Shown here: positions 34,362-43,615 of the stretch, piece after piece
Layout of the letters: the number at the start of each line of letters is the position of its first letter
Position numbering within the stretch: position 1 is the first letter of the stretch
Source of the DNA: Paenibacillus_F sp047238265
GTDB lineage: Bacteria > Bacillota > Bacilli > Paenibacillales > NBRC-103111
NCBI RefSeq assembly: GCF_047238265.1
Contig: NZ_JBDFMM010000001.1
Coordinates: 4,278,001 to 4,342,000, forward strand
Reading direction: 5' to 3'
Length of the DNA stretch: 64,000 bases
Notes under the pieces: model-generated
Databases searched by the model: none
Told to the model about the DNA's origin: nothing
The model's input: the letters and a program-made list of their open reading frames with translations, nothing else
Made by a program: the position numbers and the translations under genes

Positions 34362-35525
34362 CTACTTGCGCTTGCGCGTTATCTCCAGCAGGCCGAGCTT
34401 TGTCCAGCCGAGGAGTATCGTTTTGGAGCGGTCCTTCTTGACCGCCTCCGTCATGCACTCCAGCACGCGGTCGCGGTGCGCGGACTGCTCCATGTCGATG
34501 AAATCGACAATGATGATGCCGCGCAAATTGCGCAGCCGCAGCAGCCGCGGGATCTCGGCGGCGGCTTCCATGTTCGTGCGGAACACGGTCTGCTCCAGGG
34601 ACGAAGTCCCTGTAAACCTTCCCGTGTTCACATCCACGACCGTCAGCGCCTCCGTCGGGTCGATGACGAGGTAGCCTCCGCTCGGCAGCCAAACCTTGCG
34701 GCGCTGCGAGCGGGAAAGCTCTTCGGCGATGCCGAACCGCTCAAAGAGCGGGGTCTCGCCGCCGTCCAGACGGACGCGCGCCGCAAGCTCCGGGCTGCGC
34801 TGCCGCAGCAGCCCCTGCAGCTCCGCGCGGACGGCTTCGTCGTCTACCCAGATCTCGAGCACGTCCTCCGTGATCACGTCCCGCGCGAGGCGCGGGAGCA
34901 GCTCGAGATCTTGGTAGATGCACGCCGGCGCCCCGCCGGCCGCCGCCCTCTGCCCGATCACCGCCCAGAGCTCCCGGAGATCGAGCAGGTCGCGGCGCAG
35001 CTCTTCTTCGCTGCGCCCCTCGGACACCGTGCGGAGAATGAGCCCTTCTTCTCCGCCGCGGAGACTGTCCGCCACCTGCTTCAGGCGGACTTTCTCTTCT
35101 TCCGCTTCGATTTTGCGGGAGACTGCCGTATACCCCGCTCCGGGCATATATACCAGCCAGCGGCCGGGGATGGAATAATGGGTCGTGACACGGGCTCCCT
35201 TGGCTCCTTCCGGTTCTTTGACAACCTGAACAAGCACCCGCTGGCCCGGCTGAAGAAGATCTCCGATAGGCGGTTTCGTCTTCGGCTGCTTCTGCATATT
35301 GACAGGCAATACGTCATCTATGTATAAAAAAGCGTTCTTGTCCAATCCGATATCTACAAATGCGGCCTGCATGCCGGGCAGTACGTTTACCACACGGCCG
35401 ATGTAAATGCTTCCTGCGCGCTGCGTCTCGCTTGGATGCTGGGACTCGTATTCCACGAGCTTGCGATCTTCGAGAAGAGCCGCCTGAAGCGAAGCCGCTT
35501 CGCAGCTTACGATCAATTGTTTCAT
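34362..35525 (-). CDS. rng: RNase E/G family ribonuclease, ends before the zinc-link
   Basis: 387 residues from ATG 35525 (GGGGTG upstream). The S1 domain is at about 35-115 ('GSIYIGRVVNVLPGMQAAFVDIG'), then the 5'-sensor/RNase H-like part and the DNase I-like catalytic part with the two metal Asp residues in 'VVDVNTGRFTG' and 'IIIVDFIDM'. The E. coli family continues into a CxxC zinc-link that joins dimers; this protein stops at 'GLLEITRKRK', just before it. It processes rRNA and mRNA. Located between rplU and spoIVFB. Confidence 0.9.
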   Translation of the reverse strand: MKQLIVSCEAASLQAALLEDRKLVEYESQHPSETQRAGSIYIGRVVNVLPGMQAAFVDIGLDKNAFLYIDDVLPVNMQKQPKTKPPIGDLLQPGQRVLVQVVKEPEGAKGARVTTHYSIPGRWLVYMPGAGYTAVSRKIEAEEEKVRLKQVADSLRGGEEGLILRTVSEGRSEEELRRDLLDLRELWAVIGQRAAAGGAPACIYQDLELLPRLARDVITEDVLEIWVDDEAVRAELQGLLRQRSPELAARVRLDGGETPLFERFGIAEELSRSQRRKVWLPSGGYLVIDPTEALTVVDVNTGRFTGTSSLEQTVFRTNMEAAAEIPRLLRLRNLRGIIIVDFIDMEQSAHRDRVLECMTEAVKKDRSKTILLGWTKLGLLEITRKRK

Positions 35526-35662
35526 GGCGTTCACCCCATCATTATTGTACATGAAGGAGGGAAGTTTCGCACTTTACTGAATAAAAGCAGGAAAGCGGGA
35601 CAGACAGCCACACCCTGTCCGGGGAGCGGAAAGAAAACCGGAGGCCGCTTCTCTCTTCTCCT

Positions 35663-36538
35663 TCAAGGAAGCAGCTCGGAAACCGTGCATGAACGGTTTG
35701 TATGTGTGAGATAAGTATCGACCACCTGCTGCTCAGGGAGAATCCCTTCTATCGTCCCCCCGCTGCCTACTACGTAGACGGGATGATATTTTTCACGCAT
35801 AAACAGCTTCACCACTTCCCCTACTTTCCGCTGTCTTGCGACCGCAATCGGCCTGGCCTGCGTCCCCTTCCGCATAAGTCGTTCCGTGCTTGCTTCGCGG
35901 TTCATCATAAACCGGAGAAAATAAAAAGGCAGATGCCTCCGGCTCACCCAGTTTTGATAGAGCAGAAACAAGCCCACAACAAGGACGTTCATTTGAATAC
36001 GTCCCGTCCCGGCCGGCCAAACGGCGGCAGCGGTCATCGTGAACCCGAGTACGATAGAAATCCAGACGGTGCACACGAGAGTGCGTTGGTAGGGGAAGCC
36101 CAGGCTGAGCAAGCCTTGCAGCAGTTTTCCACCGTCAAGAGGCAGAATCGGAAGCAGGTTAAACAAAGCGATAACGGCGTTAATTTCGATAAAATAGGAC
36201 CACCATTCCGGGTCCCCCGCTTCGAGGAAGCGGCAGAGGAAACCGAGAGCGATCAGCCAGAGATGCTGGAGCGGCCCCGCCAGCGCAACGATCATTTCTT
36301 CCCGCAGAGGAACGGAAGCCAATTCGTCAACGACAAGTACGCCTCCAAACGGCAGCAGACGGACCTCCCGCACCCTCCAGCCGAAAGCAACCGCCGCTCC
36401 GAAATGGCCAAGCTCATGAAGAAAAACGATACCGAACAATGTGGCCGATTCCAGAAAATGTCCGGTTGCCAGTGAAAGCAGCATCACGATGGTAAAAAGG
36501 GGATGGAAGCGGAAGCGTACCTGCAGCCGGTTATTCAA
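35663..36538 (-). CDS. spoIVFB: SpoIVFB-type intramembrane site-2 metalloprotease
   Basis: 291 residues. The zinc site HELGH is in 'FGIVFLHELGHFGAAVAFGW' and the third ligand in 'LPILPLDGGKLL'; six hydrophobic segments and a C-terminal CBS-like domain (about 215-285) follow. SpoIVFB cleaves pro-sigma-K in the mother cell. The start is a TTG at 36538 that overlaps the end of spoIVFA by eight bases, so it is coupled to its inhibitor gene. Order spoIVFA-spoIVFB-(rng)-rplU matches Bacillus apart from the rng insertion. Confidence 0.92.
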   Translation of the reverse strand: MNNRLQVRFRFHPLFTIVMLLSLATGHFLESATLFGIVFLHELGHFGAAVAFGWRVREVRLLPFGGVLVVDELASVPLREEMIVALAGPLQHLWLIALGFLCRFLEAGDPEWWSYFIEINAVIALFNLLPILPLDGGKLLQGLLSLGFPYQRTLVCTVWISIVLGFTMTAAAVWPAGTGRIQMNVLVVGLFLLYQNWVSRRHLPFYFLRFMMNREASTERLMRKGTQARPIAVARQRKVGEVVKLFMREKYHPVYVVGSGGTIEGILPEQQVVDTYLTHTNRSCTVSELLP

Positions 36539-37460
36539 ACGGGATCACACCTGCCGGGTCCACGTAACGGCTTTCCTTTTGGACGGCAAAATAGAGAAGC
36601 CCTTTATCGCTCTTGCTGTCTCTGGACACTTGACCGATGGCTTCGCCCCCTTTGATCCAGTCGTTAACCTCGACGCGGGACTGCTCGATCTGTCCGTACT
36701 CGGACTGCAGCCCTCCGGGATGACGGATGATGACCGTGTAGCCCGTCTCGTCTTTGGGGCCCGCAAAGGTGACTTGTCCCGCATCGAGTGCGTACACGGG
36801 AGTATGAGGCTCGGCCGCCACGCTTATAAAAGGCTTGTCAGCCGTGTAGGTCTCGTGGATTTTTCCTTTCAGGGGGACAAAATAGGAGCGTTTCTGGGCA
36901 TCCGCTTTTACGGCCGGATTTTCTTCATCCGAATGAAAGGCCGGAATAAAAGAGGGAGCCCCGGCAAACGTTTTCTGATACCAGGCGGACAACTGCTGAA
37001 AATCGAGCGGTTCACGGAGGGCCGCCGTGACATATCCTTTCCCTCGCTCGATCAAGGGATGCTGAAGCTGAAACATTCCCCAGATCAGACCGAAAAGCAT
37101 GGCACTGGCGACCAGCTGCCGCAGGAACCGGACGCGGTAAGGAGTACGCGGATTGTATCCGCCTCCGTCCCCAGTGTCCTTATCGCCGGGTCCGCGGGCA
37201 TAGTAACCGCCGGGCAGCCCGAGCTCGCGCTGCATTTTTTGCTTCCATACATATTCAGGGTCGTTCCATCTGTCGTCAAAATCTTGCCCCTTCCCGATTA
37301 AAGGAAGAATGGCAGGCATAGGCTCCACTTCTGAAGCCCTGCTCTCAAAGGACATAAGTTCGTTTGGCTGCCGATGACGTAGAGATTTATCAGGCGGGTT
37401 CTCCTGCAGCTTCCTGATTTTTTCCAATCTGCGCTGGCGCACGTTATGCTTATTCTCCAT
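36531..37460 (-). CDS. spoIVFA: SpoIVFA-like membrane protein with LytM/M23 domain
   Basis: 309 residues: a basic cytoplasmic N-terminus with many charged residues, one TM at about 113-132, and an M23-type fold (about 195-305: 'GKIHETYTADKPFISVAAEPHTPVYALDAGQVTFAG', 'YTVIIRHPGGLQSEYG'). The usual catalytic HxxxD/HxH set is incomplete, as expected for SpoIVFA, which holds SpoIVFB inactive until SpoIVB acts. AGGAGG precedes the ATG. Confidence 0.88.
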   Translation of the reverse strand: MENKHNVRQRRLEKIRKLQENPPDKSLRHRQPNELMSFESRASEVEPMPAILPLIGKGQDFDDRWNDPEYVWKQKMQRELGLPGGYYARGPGDKDTGDGGGYNPRTPYRVRFLRQLVASAMLFGLIWGMFQLQHPLIERGKGYVTAALREPLDFQQLSAWYQKTFAGAPSFIPAFHSDEENPAVKADAQKRSYFVPLKGKIHETYTADKPFISVAAEPHTPVYALDAGQVTFAGPKDETGYTVIIRHPGGLQSEYGQIEQSRVEVNDWIKGGEAIGQVSRDSKSDKGLLYFAVQKESRYVDPAGVIPFE

Positions 37461-37531
37461 GACTTAACCTCCTGTGAGGCGGGGCTTGTTTACTACAGCA
37501 TATGAGCGGCTTGTACGAAATATGAGCATAC

Positions 37532-37556
37532 AAAAAACAGGCCTCACCGGCCTGTT
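37532..37556 (-). terminator. Terminator at the end of rodA
   Basis: Minus strand AACAGGCC/GGCCTGTT followed by TTTTTTG, directly at the rodA stop. Confidence 0.75.
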
Positions 37557-38704
37557 TATTTATCGTCTTCTATGGCGTGATCGTGGATTTTAACGCTTAG
37601 TACCATTCCTATACAAAGCATATTGATTAACAAAGACGTTCCCCCATAGCTGATAAAAGGAAGTGTGATACCGGTCAAAGGCATCAACCCAATCAGCATG
37701 CCGATATTCTCGAATATCTGGAAGACATACATGGCTACAACTCCGACAACCAGATAGGAGCCGATTCGGTTCTTGCTTTGTATAGCTATCAGGATCATTC
37801 TGTAGATGAGAAAAAAATAGAGCATCAGGAGCACGGCAGCTCCGCGGAAGCCGAATTCCTCCCCGACCACGACAAAGATGGAGTCCGAATACGCGTAAGG
37901 AATAAAGTTGGAATGAATGGAGCTTCCGTTCAAGTAACCTTCACCCGTCAAACCGCCGGAACCGATCGCTCTGTATGAGTTTTCCATCTGGTAACGGTCG
38001 TTTAAGCTTGCCGTAGACGGATCTAAAAACGTGTCGATCCGTTTAAACCAGTGCTGTTTAAAATGGAAATTCTCAATCAGGTACCCACTGATCTCTTTCG
38101 GATGCATGGAGTAGAAATAGAAGAATAAAAACATTCCGCCCCCGAAAACGATAAGACCGATGAGCGCATGAGAATATTTAACGTTTCCTATCCATAGCAT
38201 TCCGATAAGAACACCGATTAGGATGATCGCATTCCCCAAGTCAGGTTGAATAAAGACTAAGGCAAAAGGAAGTAAGGTTAGCAATCCCATCGGGATCACA
38301 TCTTTAATGATTTGGAGGTCTTCTTCATTCTTTCTGCGGAGCCAGGCAGCAAGTGCAATGATGACACAAAGCTTACAAAGCTCGGCCGGCTGAAACAGGA
38401 AGTCCCCTATTTGGATCCATCCGCTCGCCCCATTGATCGCTTCTACTTTAAGTACAAAAACAAGCAGCCCGATGCTGATCAAATAAGGAAACATCCAAAA
38501 CCGGATAAGGATCCTATAATCCAAAAAGCTGCAAGCGGTTAGGGCGAATAAAGCAATAACGTAAATGATGATCGTTTTCGTCCAATTTACATGAATGTTA
38601 GGGTCGTCTATATCCGCGCTGTATACCAAAAAGGAACTGATAGTAATTAACACCATCAGCAAAAAAATGATGGTCAAATCTAATTTTTTTAATTTGGCAA
38701 GCAT
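37556..38704 (-). CDS. rodA: SEDS-family peptidoglycan polymerase, RodA/FtsW type
   Basis: 382 residues and about ten TM segments. SEDS landmarks are 'GASGWIQIGDFLFQPAELCKL', 'FIQPDLGNAIILI', 'DRYQMENSYRAIGSGGLTGEGYLNGS', 'DSIFVVVGEEFGFRGA' and 'MPLTGITLPFISYGG'. These proteins polymerise glycan from lipid II with a partner class B PBP. It fits RodA slightly better than FtsW by context (min/mre genes). It is more AT-rich than its neighbours. Seven bases after minD. Confidence 0.9.
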   Translation of the reverse strand: MLAKLKKLDLTIIFLLMVLITISSFLVYSADIDDPNIHVNWTKTIIIYVIALFALTACSFLDYRILIRFWMFPYLISIGLLVFVLKVEAINGASGWIQIGDFLFQPAELCKLCVIIALAAWLRRKNEEDLQIIKDVIPMGLLTLLPFALVFIQPDLGNAIILIGVLIGMLWIGNVKYSHALIGLIVFGGGMFLFFYFYSMHPKEISGYLIENFHFKQHWFKRIDTFLDPSTASLNDRYQMENSYRAIGSGGLTGEGYLNGSSIHSNFIPYAYSDSIFVVVGEEFGFRGAAVLLMLYFFLIYRMILIAIQSKNRIGSYLVVGVVAMYVFQIFENIGMLIGLMPLTGITLPFISYGGTSLLINMLCIGMVLSVKIHDHAIEDDK

Positions 38705-38711
38705 ATCGCAC

Positions 38712-39506
38712 TCATCCTAATTTAAAAAACTTTTTCAATTTAGCCAGCATACCCGGCTTTTCGTCAAGCGGCATAAGAGGGACCGATTCGCCAAGTATGC
38801 GTCGTGCGACATTGCGGTAAGCGATAGCTGCCCGTGAGGTCGGATTCATTACGGTCGGTTCGCCGGAATTTGCCGCCTTAATGACATGCTCATCATCCGG
38901 CACGATCCCCAGAAGGTCGATCGCCAGTACGGAACAGATCTCGTCGATATCGAGCATTTCGCCTTTTTTGACCATGTTCTGGCGAATCCGGTTAATAATC
39001 AGCTTCGGAGCATGAATTTTCTCGTTCTCCAGCAGGCCGATAATCCGGTCCGCATCGCGTACGGCCGCATTTTCGGGGGTCGTGACGACGATCGCTTTGT
39101 CAGCTCCGGCCACCGCGTTGCGGAAACCCTGCTCGATTCCGGCAGGGCAGTCGATGATGACGAAATCGAAATCTTTTTTGAGTTCCAGCACGATATCCTT
39201 AACGCTCTCCGGGGAAACGGCATGCTTGTCTTTGGTTTGTGCGGCCGGAAGCAGATACAGTTCTTCAAACCTTTTGTCCTTGATCAGCGCTTGAGGAAGC
39301 CTGCAGCGTCCTTCCACAACGTCAACCAGGTCATAAATGATCCGGTTCTCCAGTCCCATAACCACATCCAGGTTTCGCAATCCGATGTCGGTATCGACCA
39401 TACATACTTTCTTGCCCTGCAGAGCGAGTGCTGTCCCCACATTGGCCGACGTGGTCGTTTTGCCGACGCCGCCTTTTCCGGAAGTGATAACGATTGCCTC
39501 TCCCAT
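38712..39506 (-). CDS. minD: Septum site-determining ATPase MinD
   Basis: 264 residues. Deviant Walker A 'SGKGGVGKTTTSANVG', Walker B-like 'FVIIDCPAGIEQGF', 'VVTTPE', and a C-terminal amphipathic membrane-targeting helix ending LAKLKKFFKLG. MinD recruits MinC to the membrane and blocks FtsZ away from midcell. Start chosen at ATG 39506; three extra residues precede it in frame. Confidence 0.97.
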   Translation of the reverse strand: MGEAIVITSGKGGVGKTTTSANVGTALALQGKKVCMVDTDIGLRNLDVVMGLENRIIYDLVDVVEGRCRLPQALIKDKRFEELYLLPAAQTKDKHAVSPESVKDIVLELKKDFDFVIIDCPAGIEQGFRNAVAGADKAIVVTTPENAAVRDADRIIGLLENEKIHAPKLIINRIRQNMVKKGEMLDIDEICSVLAIDLLGIVPDDEHVIKAANSGEPTVMNPTSRAAIAYRNVARRILGESVPLMPLDEKPGMLAKLKKFFKLG

Positions 39507-39570
39507 GGTATTCACTCCTCAGCGTTACGATAATTGCGTGCAGCCGGTTTGCAAAAAGGCCATCCGGCTA

Positions 39571-40215
39571 TTAAGCAAGCACCATACGGTGCAGTCCGTT
39601 CAATTTATCAATTTCCATACGCCCTTCTTTGATGTAGGCGTATTCCATAAATGCTTCCTGGAATCCCCATTCGTCCGGAGGACGGCTGATTACGCCGGCA
39701 ATGCGCAGCTGAGTCGGACGCATATGCGACGCCGCAACGATCGCGGCCTCGTCCCCGTCCACACCCGCATGTGCCATTCCCCGCAAGGAACCCATGATAT
39801 AGATGCTGCCGGTGCACAGGATCGTGCCTCCGGGATTGACATCCCCCATGTACAGCAGATTGCCTTCATGTTTAAGTGTCTGTCCAGACCGGACCATCCC
39901 TTTAAGCATCGTAATGGGAGCAGCCGTTCCGACAAGCGGCTCCGGTTCATCGGATTCAATGGACTGAATGAGCAGGTTGCCCTTCTGTCCGATGATGGCC
40001 CGGATTTCTTCCTTCTCCTCGTCACTGACGCTGCGTTTGCCGAGTCTGACATGAACACGCACGATAGGTCCGGTCAGAATGCGGTCGTGAGTACTCTCCA
40101 CCTTGTGCCGCAGTTCTTCGAGGACAGTCGCAAGCTCGCATGAATCGTCGAGAAGAAAGTTCAGGCCGTCTTTGACTCCTTTTATAATCACATGATGTTT
40201 ACCTGCCGTCGTCAT
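39571..40215 (-). CDS. minC: Septum site-determining protein MinC
   Basis: 214 residues: N-terminal FtsZ-inhibiting domain ('HHVIIKGVKDGLNFLLDD') and the C-terminal right-handed beta-helix ('GQTLKHEGNLLYMGDVNPGGTILCTGSIYIMGSLRGMAHAG' region) that binds MinD. ATG 40215 is preceded by GGGAGG. It lies between mreD and minD as in B. subtilis. Confidence 0.95.
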   Translation of the reverse strand: MTTAGKHHVIIKGVKDGLNFLLDDSCELATVLEELRHKVESTHDRILTGPIVRVHVRLGKRSVSDEEKEEIRAIIGQKGNLLIQSIESDEPEPLVGTAAPITMLKGMVRSGQTLKHEGNLLYMGDVNPGGTILCTGSIYIMGSLRGMAHAGVDGDEAAIVAASHMRPTQLRIAGVISRPPDEWGFQEAFMEYAYIKEGRMEIDKLNGLHRMVLA

Positions 40216-40293
40216 AAACGTTCCAACCTCCCAACCCATACAATTCGGCCTGCTGTCCGGATTTTCCTGCCGGGTGAAAACGAACGGTCAAAA

Positions 40294-40821
40294 TTAATGT
40301 TCCGCCCGGGATCCTTGGCCTTGCAGGGCTTCCATGAGCTTGCGCATCGGAATGTACACCGCCAGGGCGAACAGCATATTGAACAGCACGCTCGGCAGCA
40401 TAATATGGGTAAACGCAAACTGGAAATTCACCGTTACGATGTTAAATAACCGGTTGATTCCGAATTTGATAATTTCGAAAATAAGAACGCCGACCCCCAT
40501 CGTCATCAAAGTGGTGAAAATGAGGTTCGTCTGCCTGCGGGGAAGAAGCCCCGCTATGTAGCCGACCAATCCGAATCCGAAGGAGTAGACGCCGAGTATG
40601 TGTCCGAAATAGACGAAATCGTGAAGCAGCCCGAAACCGAGGCCGTACAGCAGTGCAGAATGCCGGTTCAAATAAAGTCCGATATACAAAATAATGATCA
40701 GCATAAAATTGGAAGAGATCCGGACGCTTTGCTGCCAGGAATCCGGAATCAGCCAGTGAATCAGCGATCCTTCCAATATGAGCAGCGAGAACAGAATGAG
40801 CCAGAGCGAGTTGCGTACCAT
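40294..40821 (-). CDS. mreD: Rod shape-determining membrane protein MreD
   Basis: 175 residues, five to six TM segments, with 'LYGLGFGLLHDFVYFGHILGVYSFGFGLVGYIAG' as the most family-like part. MreD is part of the elongasome with MreB, MreC and RodA. It starts two bases after the mreC stop. Confidence 0.92.
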   Translation of the reverse strand: MVRNSLWLILFSLLILEGSLIHWLIPDSWQQSVRISSNFMLIIILYIGLYLNRHSALLYGLGFGLLHDFVYFGHILGVYSFGFGLVGYIAGLLPRRQTNLIFTTLMTMGVGVLIFEIIKFGINRLFNIVTVNFQFAFTHIMLPSVLFNMLFALAVYIPMRKLMEALQGQGSRAEH

Positions 40822-40823
40822 GG

Positions 40824-41705
40824 CTATTTCACCTCGGGTATTTCGATGATAAATACTTCCCGGATATGTCTGAAGTCAGCGAAAGGCTTAATCATCGCTT
40901 TCTGGGTAATCCCGAAATCCCCGGGCTCGCGGGAAACGACCGTTCCTACCGGAATACCGCTCGGAAATACTTTGCCGATATCGGAAGTAATGACGGTGTC
41001 ACCGACCGCAAGCTGGTCGTTCTGGTCGATTTTGTTCATAACGAGCAGGCCCTTTTCCTTGTCGTACGACTCAATGATCCCGTAGGAACCTTGACCCTCG
41101 GCGGATTTGTACTCCTTGCCTTTGACGGTTGCGGAAATAGCGGGAGCCTTGTTGTTCGTATCGCTCAAATCCGTAAGAAGCTGTACGTTGGAGGTAAATT
41201 CCGTTACGGTGAGCACCCGTCCGAGAAGACCGTCTACGTTAATAACGGCCATATTGGGCCGGATGCCGTCTTTCTCGCCCAGATTTACGGTGATGGTTCC
41301 GTTATAAGGATCGGGACTCGCCGCGATTACATCGGCAATCCGGTATTTATAATTGGACACCTGTTTCTGGCGTTCCGTGAAGCCCAAGGCTTCTTTATAG
41401 CGTTTGTTCTCGTCTTCAAGCGCATTTAGCTGCTGGGTGGCGAGTGCGTAGTCGGTCAGTCTTTTTTTCAAGATCTGATTCTCGTCATAGATGGTTTTAA
41501 GCTTGCCGACGTCCTCGAAGAAGCCGGCCACGCCCGCTGCCGGTCTGTAAAACACGCTCTGCGTCCAGGCGATCGAATCTTTCAGAAATTTTTCCGGCCA
41601 GTAAAATTTCGTCCGTCCGCTAAGCGTAAGTCCCATCAGGATGAAAAAACAGATGAGACCCACCAGCAGAACCATCAGCCTCTTGTTCCCCATGAATTTC
41701 AACAA
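40824..41705 (-). CDS. mreC: Rod shape-determining protein MreC
   Basis: 293 residues: N-terminal TM (about 9-28), a coiled coil (about 62-100, LKTIYDENQILKKRL and following) and a double beta-barrel domain with 'VIAASPDPYNGTITVNLGEKDGIRPNMAVI' and 'GDTVITSDIGKVFPSGIPVG'. It scaffolds the wall elongation complex. The start is a TTG (41705 or the next codon) behind GAGAAGGTG; an ATG at 41693 is further from the site. Confidence 0.94.
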   Translation of the reverse strand: MLKFMGNKRLMVLLVGLICFFILMGLTLSGRTKFYWPEKFLKDSIAWTQSVFYRPAAGVAGFFEDVGKLKTIYDENQILKKRLTDYALATQQLNALEDENKRYKEALGFTERQKQVSNYKYRIADVIAASPDPYNGTITVNLGEKDGIRPNMAVINVDGLLGRVLTVTEFTSNVQLLTDLSDTNNKAPAISATVKGKEYKSAEGQGSYGIIESYDKEKGLLVMNKIDQNDQLAVGDTVITSDIGKVFPSGIPVGTVVSREPGDFGITQKAMIKPFADFRHIREVFIIEIPEVK

Positions 41706-41737
41706 TTCAACACCTTCTCACGTCGGCACAGTCAGAC

Positions 41738-42769
41738 TTAGCGTCTGTATTTGGCGCCGGATTTGGCACCTTTGAACAGATGGATATGATCCAGGGCGCG
41801 GCCGGTCCCGATGGCTACACAATCAAGCGGATTATCCGCAACGATAACCGGCATTCCGGTTTCGCCCGCAAGCAGCTTATCGAGATTGCGCAGAAGGGCT
41901 CCGCCGCCCGTCAGCACGATACCGCGGTCCATAATGTCGGCGGCCAGCTCCGGCGGACACTTCTCCAGCGTCACTTTAACCGCGTCGATGATAGCGTTCA
42001 CGGTGTCGGTCAACGCTTCCGTAATTTCGTCGGAAGTGACGGAAATCGTCTTCGGCAGACCTGTCACGAGGTCACGGCCGCGGATTTCGAGAAATTCCGG
42101 CTGTTCCATCGGCAGGGCGGAGCCTACTTCCATTTTCAGCGTTTCGGCCGTGCGTTCGCCGATCATCAGGTTGTAGGTGCGTTTGATGTACTGGGTGATG
42201 GCTTCGTCCATCTCATCGCCCGCGATGCGGATAGAACGGCTCGTCACGATTCCCCCGAGGGAAATAACGGCCACTTCGGTCGTACCGCCGCCGATGTCCA
42301 CAACCATGCTTCCCGTCGGTTCCCACACGGGAAGATCCGCGCCGATTGCGGCCGCGAACGGCTCCTCGATCGTGTAAGCGTCACGTGCGCCGGCCTGCTT
42401 GGTCGCGTCTTCCACGGCGCGCTTCTCGACGGCCGTAATGCCGGAAGGTACGCAGACCATAACATTCGGATGGCGCTGGAACATGAAACGATCCTTCTGT
42501 GCCTGACGTAAGAAATAACGGATCATCGTGGCGGTCGTTTCGAAATCCGCGATTACGCCGTCTTTCATGGGACGAATGGCACGGATGTTGCCCGGCGTAC
42601 GTCCGATCATTTTCTTCGCGTTGTCGCCGACGGCCTCAATGATTTTCGTATCCGTGCGGATGGCGACTACCGACGGCTCCCTCACGATAATTCCTTTGCC
42701 CTTCAAATACACCAATGTATTTGCAGTACCCAAATCGATACCTAAATCCTTTGTAAAACCTCCGAACAT
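41738..42769 (-). CDS. mreB: Rod shape-determining actin homologue MreB
   Basis: 343 residues. Actin-fold nucleotide motifs 'DLGIDLGTANTLVYLKGKGI', 'VVDIGGGTTEVAVISLGGIV' and 'LTGGGALLRNLDKLL' are intact. AAGGAG ten bases before ATG 42769. MreB directs cell-wall elongation; it is the first gene of mreB-mreC-mreD-minC-minD. Confidence 0.97.
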   Translation of the reverse strand: MFGGFTKDLGIDLGTANTLVYLKGKGIIVREPSVVAIRTDTKIIEAVGDNAKKMIGRTPGNIRAIRPMKDGVIADFETTATMIRYFLRQAQKDRFMFQRHPNVMVCVPSGITAVEKRAVEDATKQAGARDAYTIEEPFAAAIGADLPVWEPTGSMVVDIGGGTTEVAVISLGGIVTSRSIRIAGDEMDEAITQYIKRTYNLMIGERTAETLKMEVGSALPMEQPEFLEIRGRDLVTGLPKTISVTSDEITEALTDTVNAIIDAVKVTLEKCPPELAADIMDRGIVLTGGGALLRNLDKLLAGETGMPVIVADNPLDCVAIGTGRALDHIHLFKGAKSGAKYRR

Positions 42770-42925
42770 AATAAAACGGCTCCTTCCCAAAATCCATCTT
42801 CTCTCTGATTAACTGCTTAAAGCTTAAATGGCAGCAAAAAAATACCGACGGTTTATTGTTTCGTCATAGTTTTCGTAGTCATTGTCGAAATTAGGGGTCT
42901 TTCCACGAACATAATCTTTATTATA

Positions 42926-43615
42926 TTACATATGACCATGCTCCTTCAAACTGACATAGCGGTCATCTCCGATGACAATATGATCGAGGACTTCGATTCC
43001 TATAATATCACCGGCTTCTGTCAGCCTGTGCGTAAGTTCAATGTCCTGTGGACTTGGCGTTGGATCCCCGCTGGGGTGGTTATGTACACAAACGATGGAG
43101 GCGCTGCTGCGCTGAATCGCGGCGCGGAAAACTTCGCGCGGATGCACAATGGAGGCGTTCAAACTTCCGATGGACAGCGTTTCGCGTCCGATGATGTGGT
43201 TTTTCGTATTGAGGAACAAACAAACGAAGTGTTCTTTCTGCAAATAGCGCAGTTCGTCCTTAAGCAGATCAAAAACATCAAACGGAGATCGCACCGTCGT
43301 GATTTCTTCCGTGCGTGTCCGGGAAATCCGTCTTCCCAGCTCGATTCCCGCCATAATCTGGAGCGCCTTGGCGTCGCCTATCCCCTTGATTCGGACAAGC
43401 TCTTCCCGGCTGGCTTCGACTAACCCCCGGAGTCCTCCCGTTTCGGAAAGAATCCGCTGTGCAAGCGCCAAAGCGGACTCGGAGTATGTTCCCGTACGGA
43501 CCAGGATAGCCAGCAGTTCGGCACTGCTGAGCGACGAAGCCCCGAGCTGCATCATTCTTTCGCGGGGTCTCTCTTCCGGCGGAATTTCACGCAAGGTGAC
43601 AATTGATGATATCAT
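42926..43615 (-). CDS. radC: RadC/JAB-domain DNA repair-like protein
   Basis: 229 residues: helix-hairpin-helix 'LVRIKGIGDAKALQIMAG' and a C-terminal JAMM/MPN metal site 'HNHPSGDPTPSPQD'. Despite its name, a DNA-repair role is not proven; metalloprotease-like or DNA-end functions are debated. It sits between maf and mreB as in most Bacillota. Confidence 0.95.
   Translation of the reverse strand: MISSIVTLREIPPEERPRERMMQLGASSLSSAELLAILVRTGTYSESALALAQRILSETGGLRGLVEASREELVRIKGIGDAKALQIMAGIELGRRISRTRTEEITTVRSPFDVFDLLKDELRYLQKEHFVCLFLNTKNHIIGRETLSIGSLNASIVHPREVFRAAIQRSSASIVCVHNHPSGDPTPSPQDIELTHRLTEAGDIIGIEVLDHIVIGDDRYVSLKEHGHM

Noticed and set aside
38700..38760. Similar LAKLKK segments at the end of MinD and start of RodA, suggesting a duplicated sequence
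   Set aside because: The match is short and AT-rich; the MinD tail is its normal membrane-targeting helix, so coincidence is the simpler explanation.
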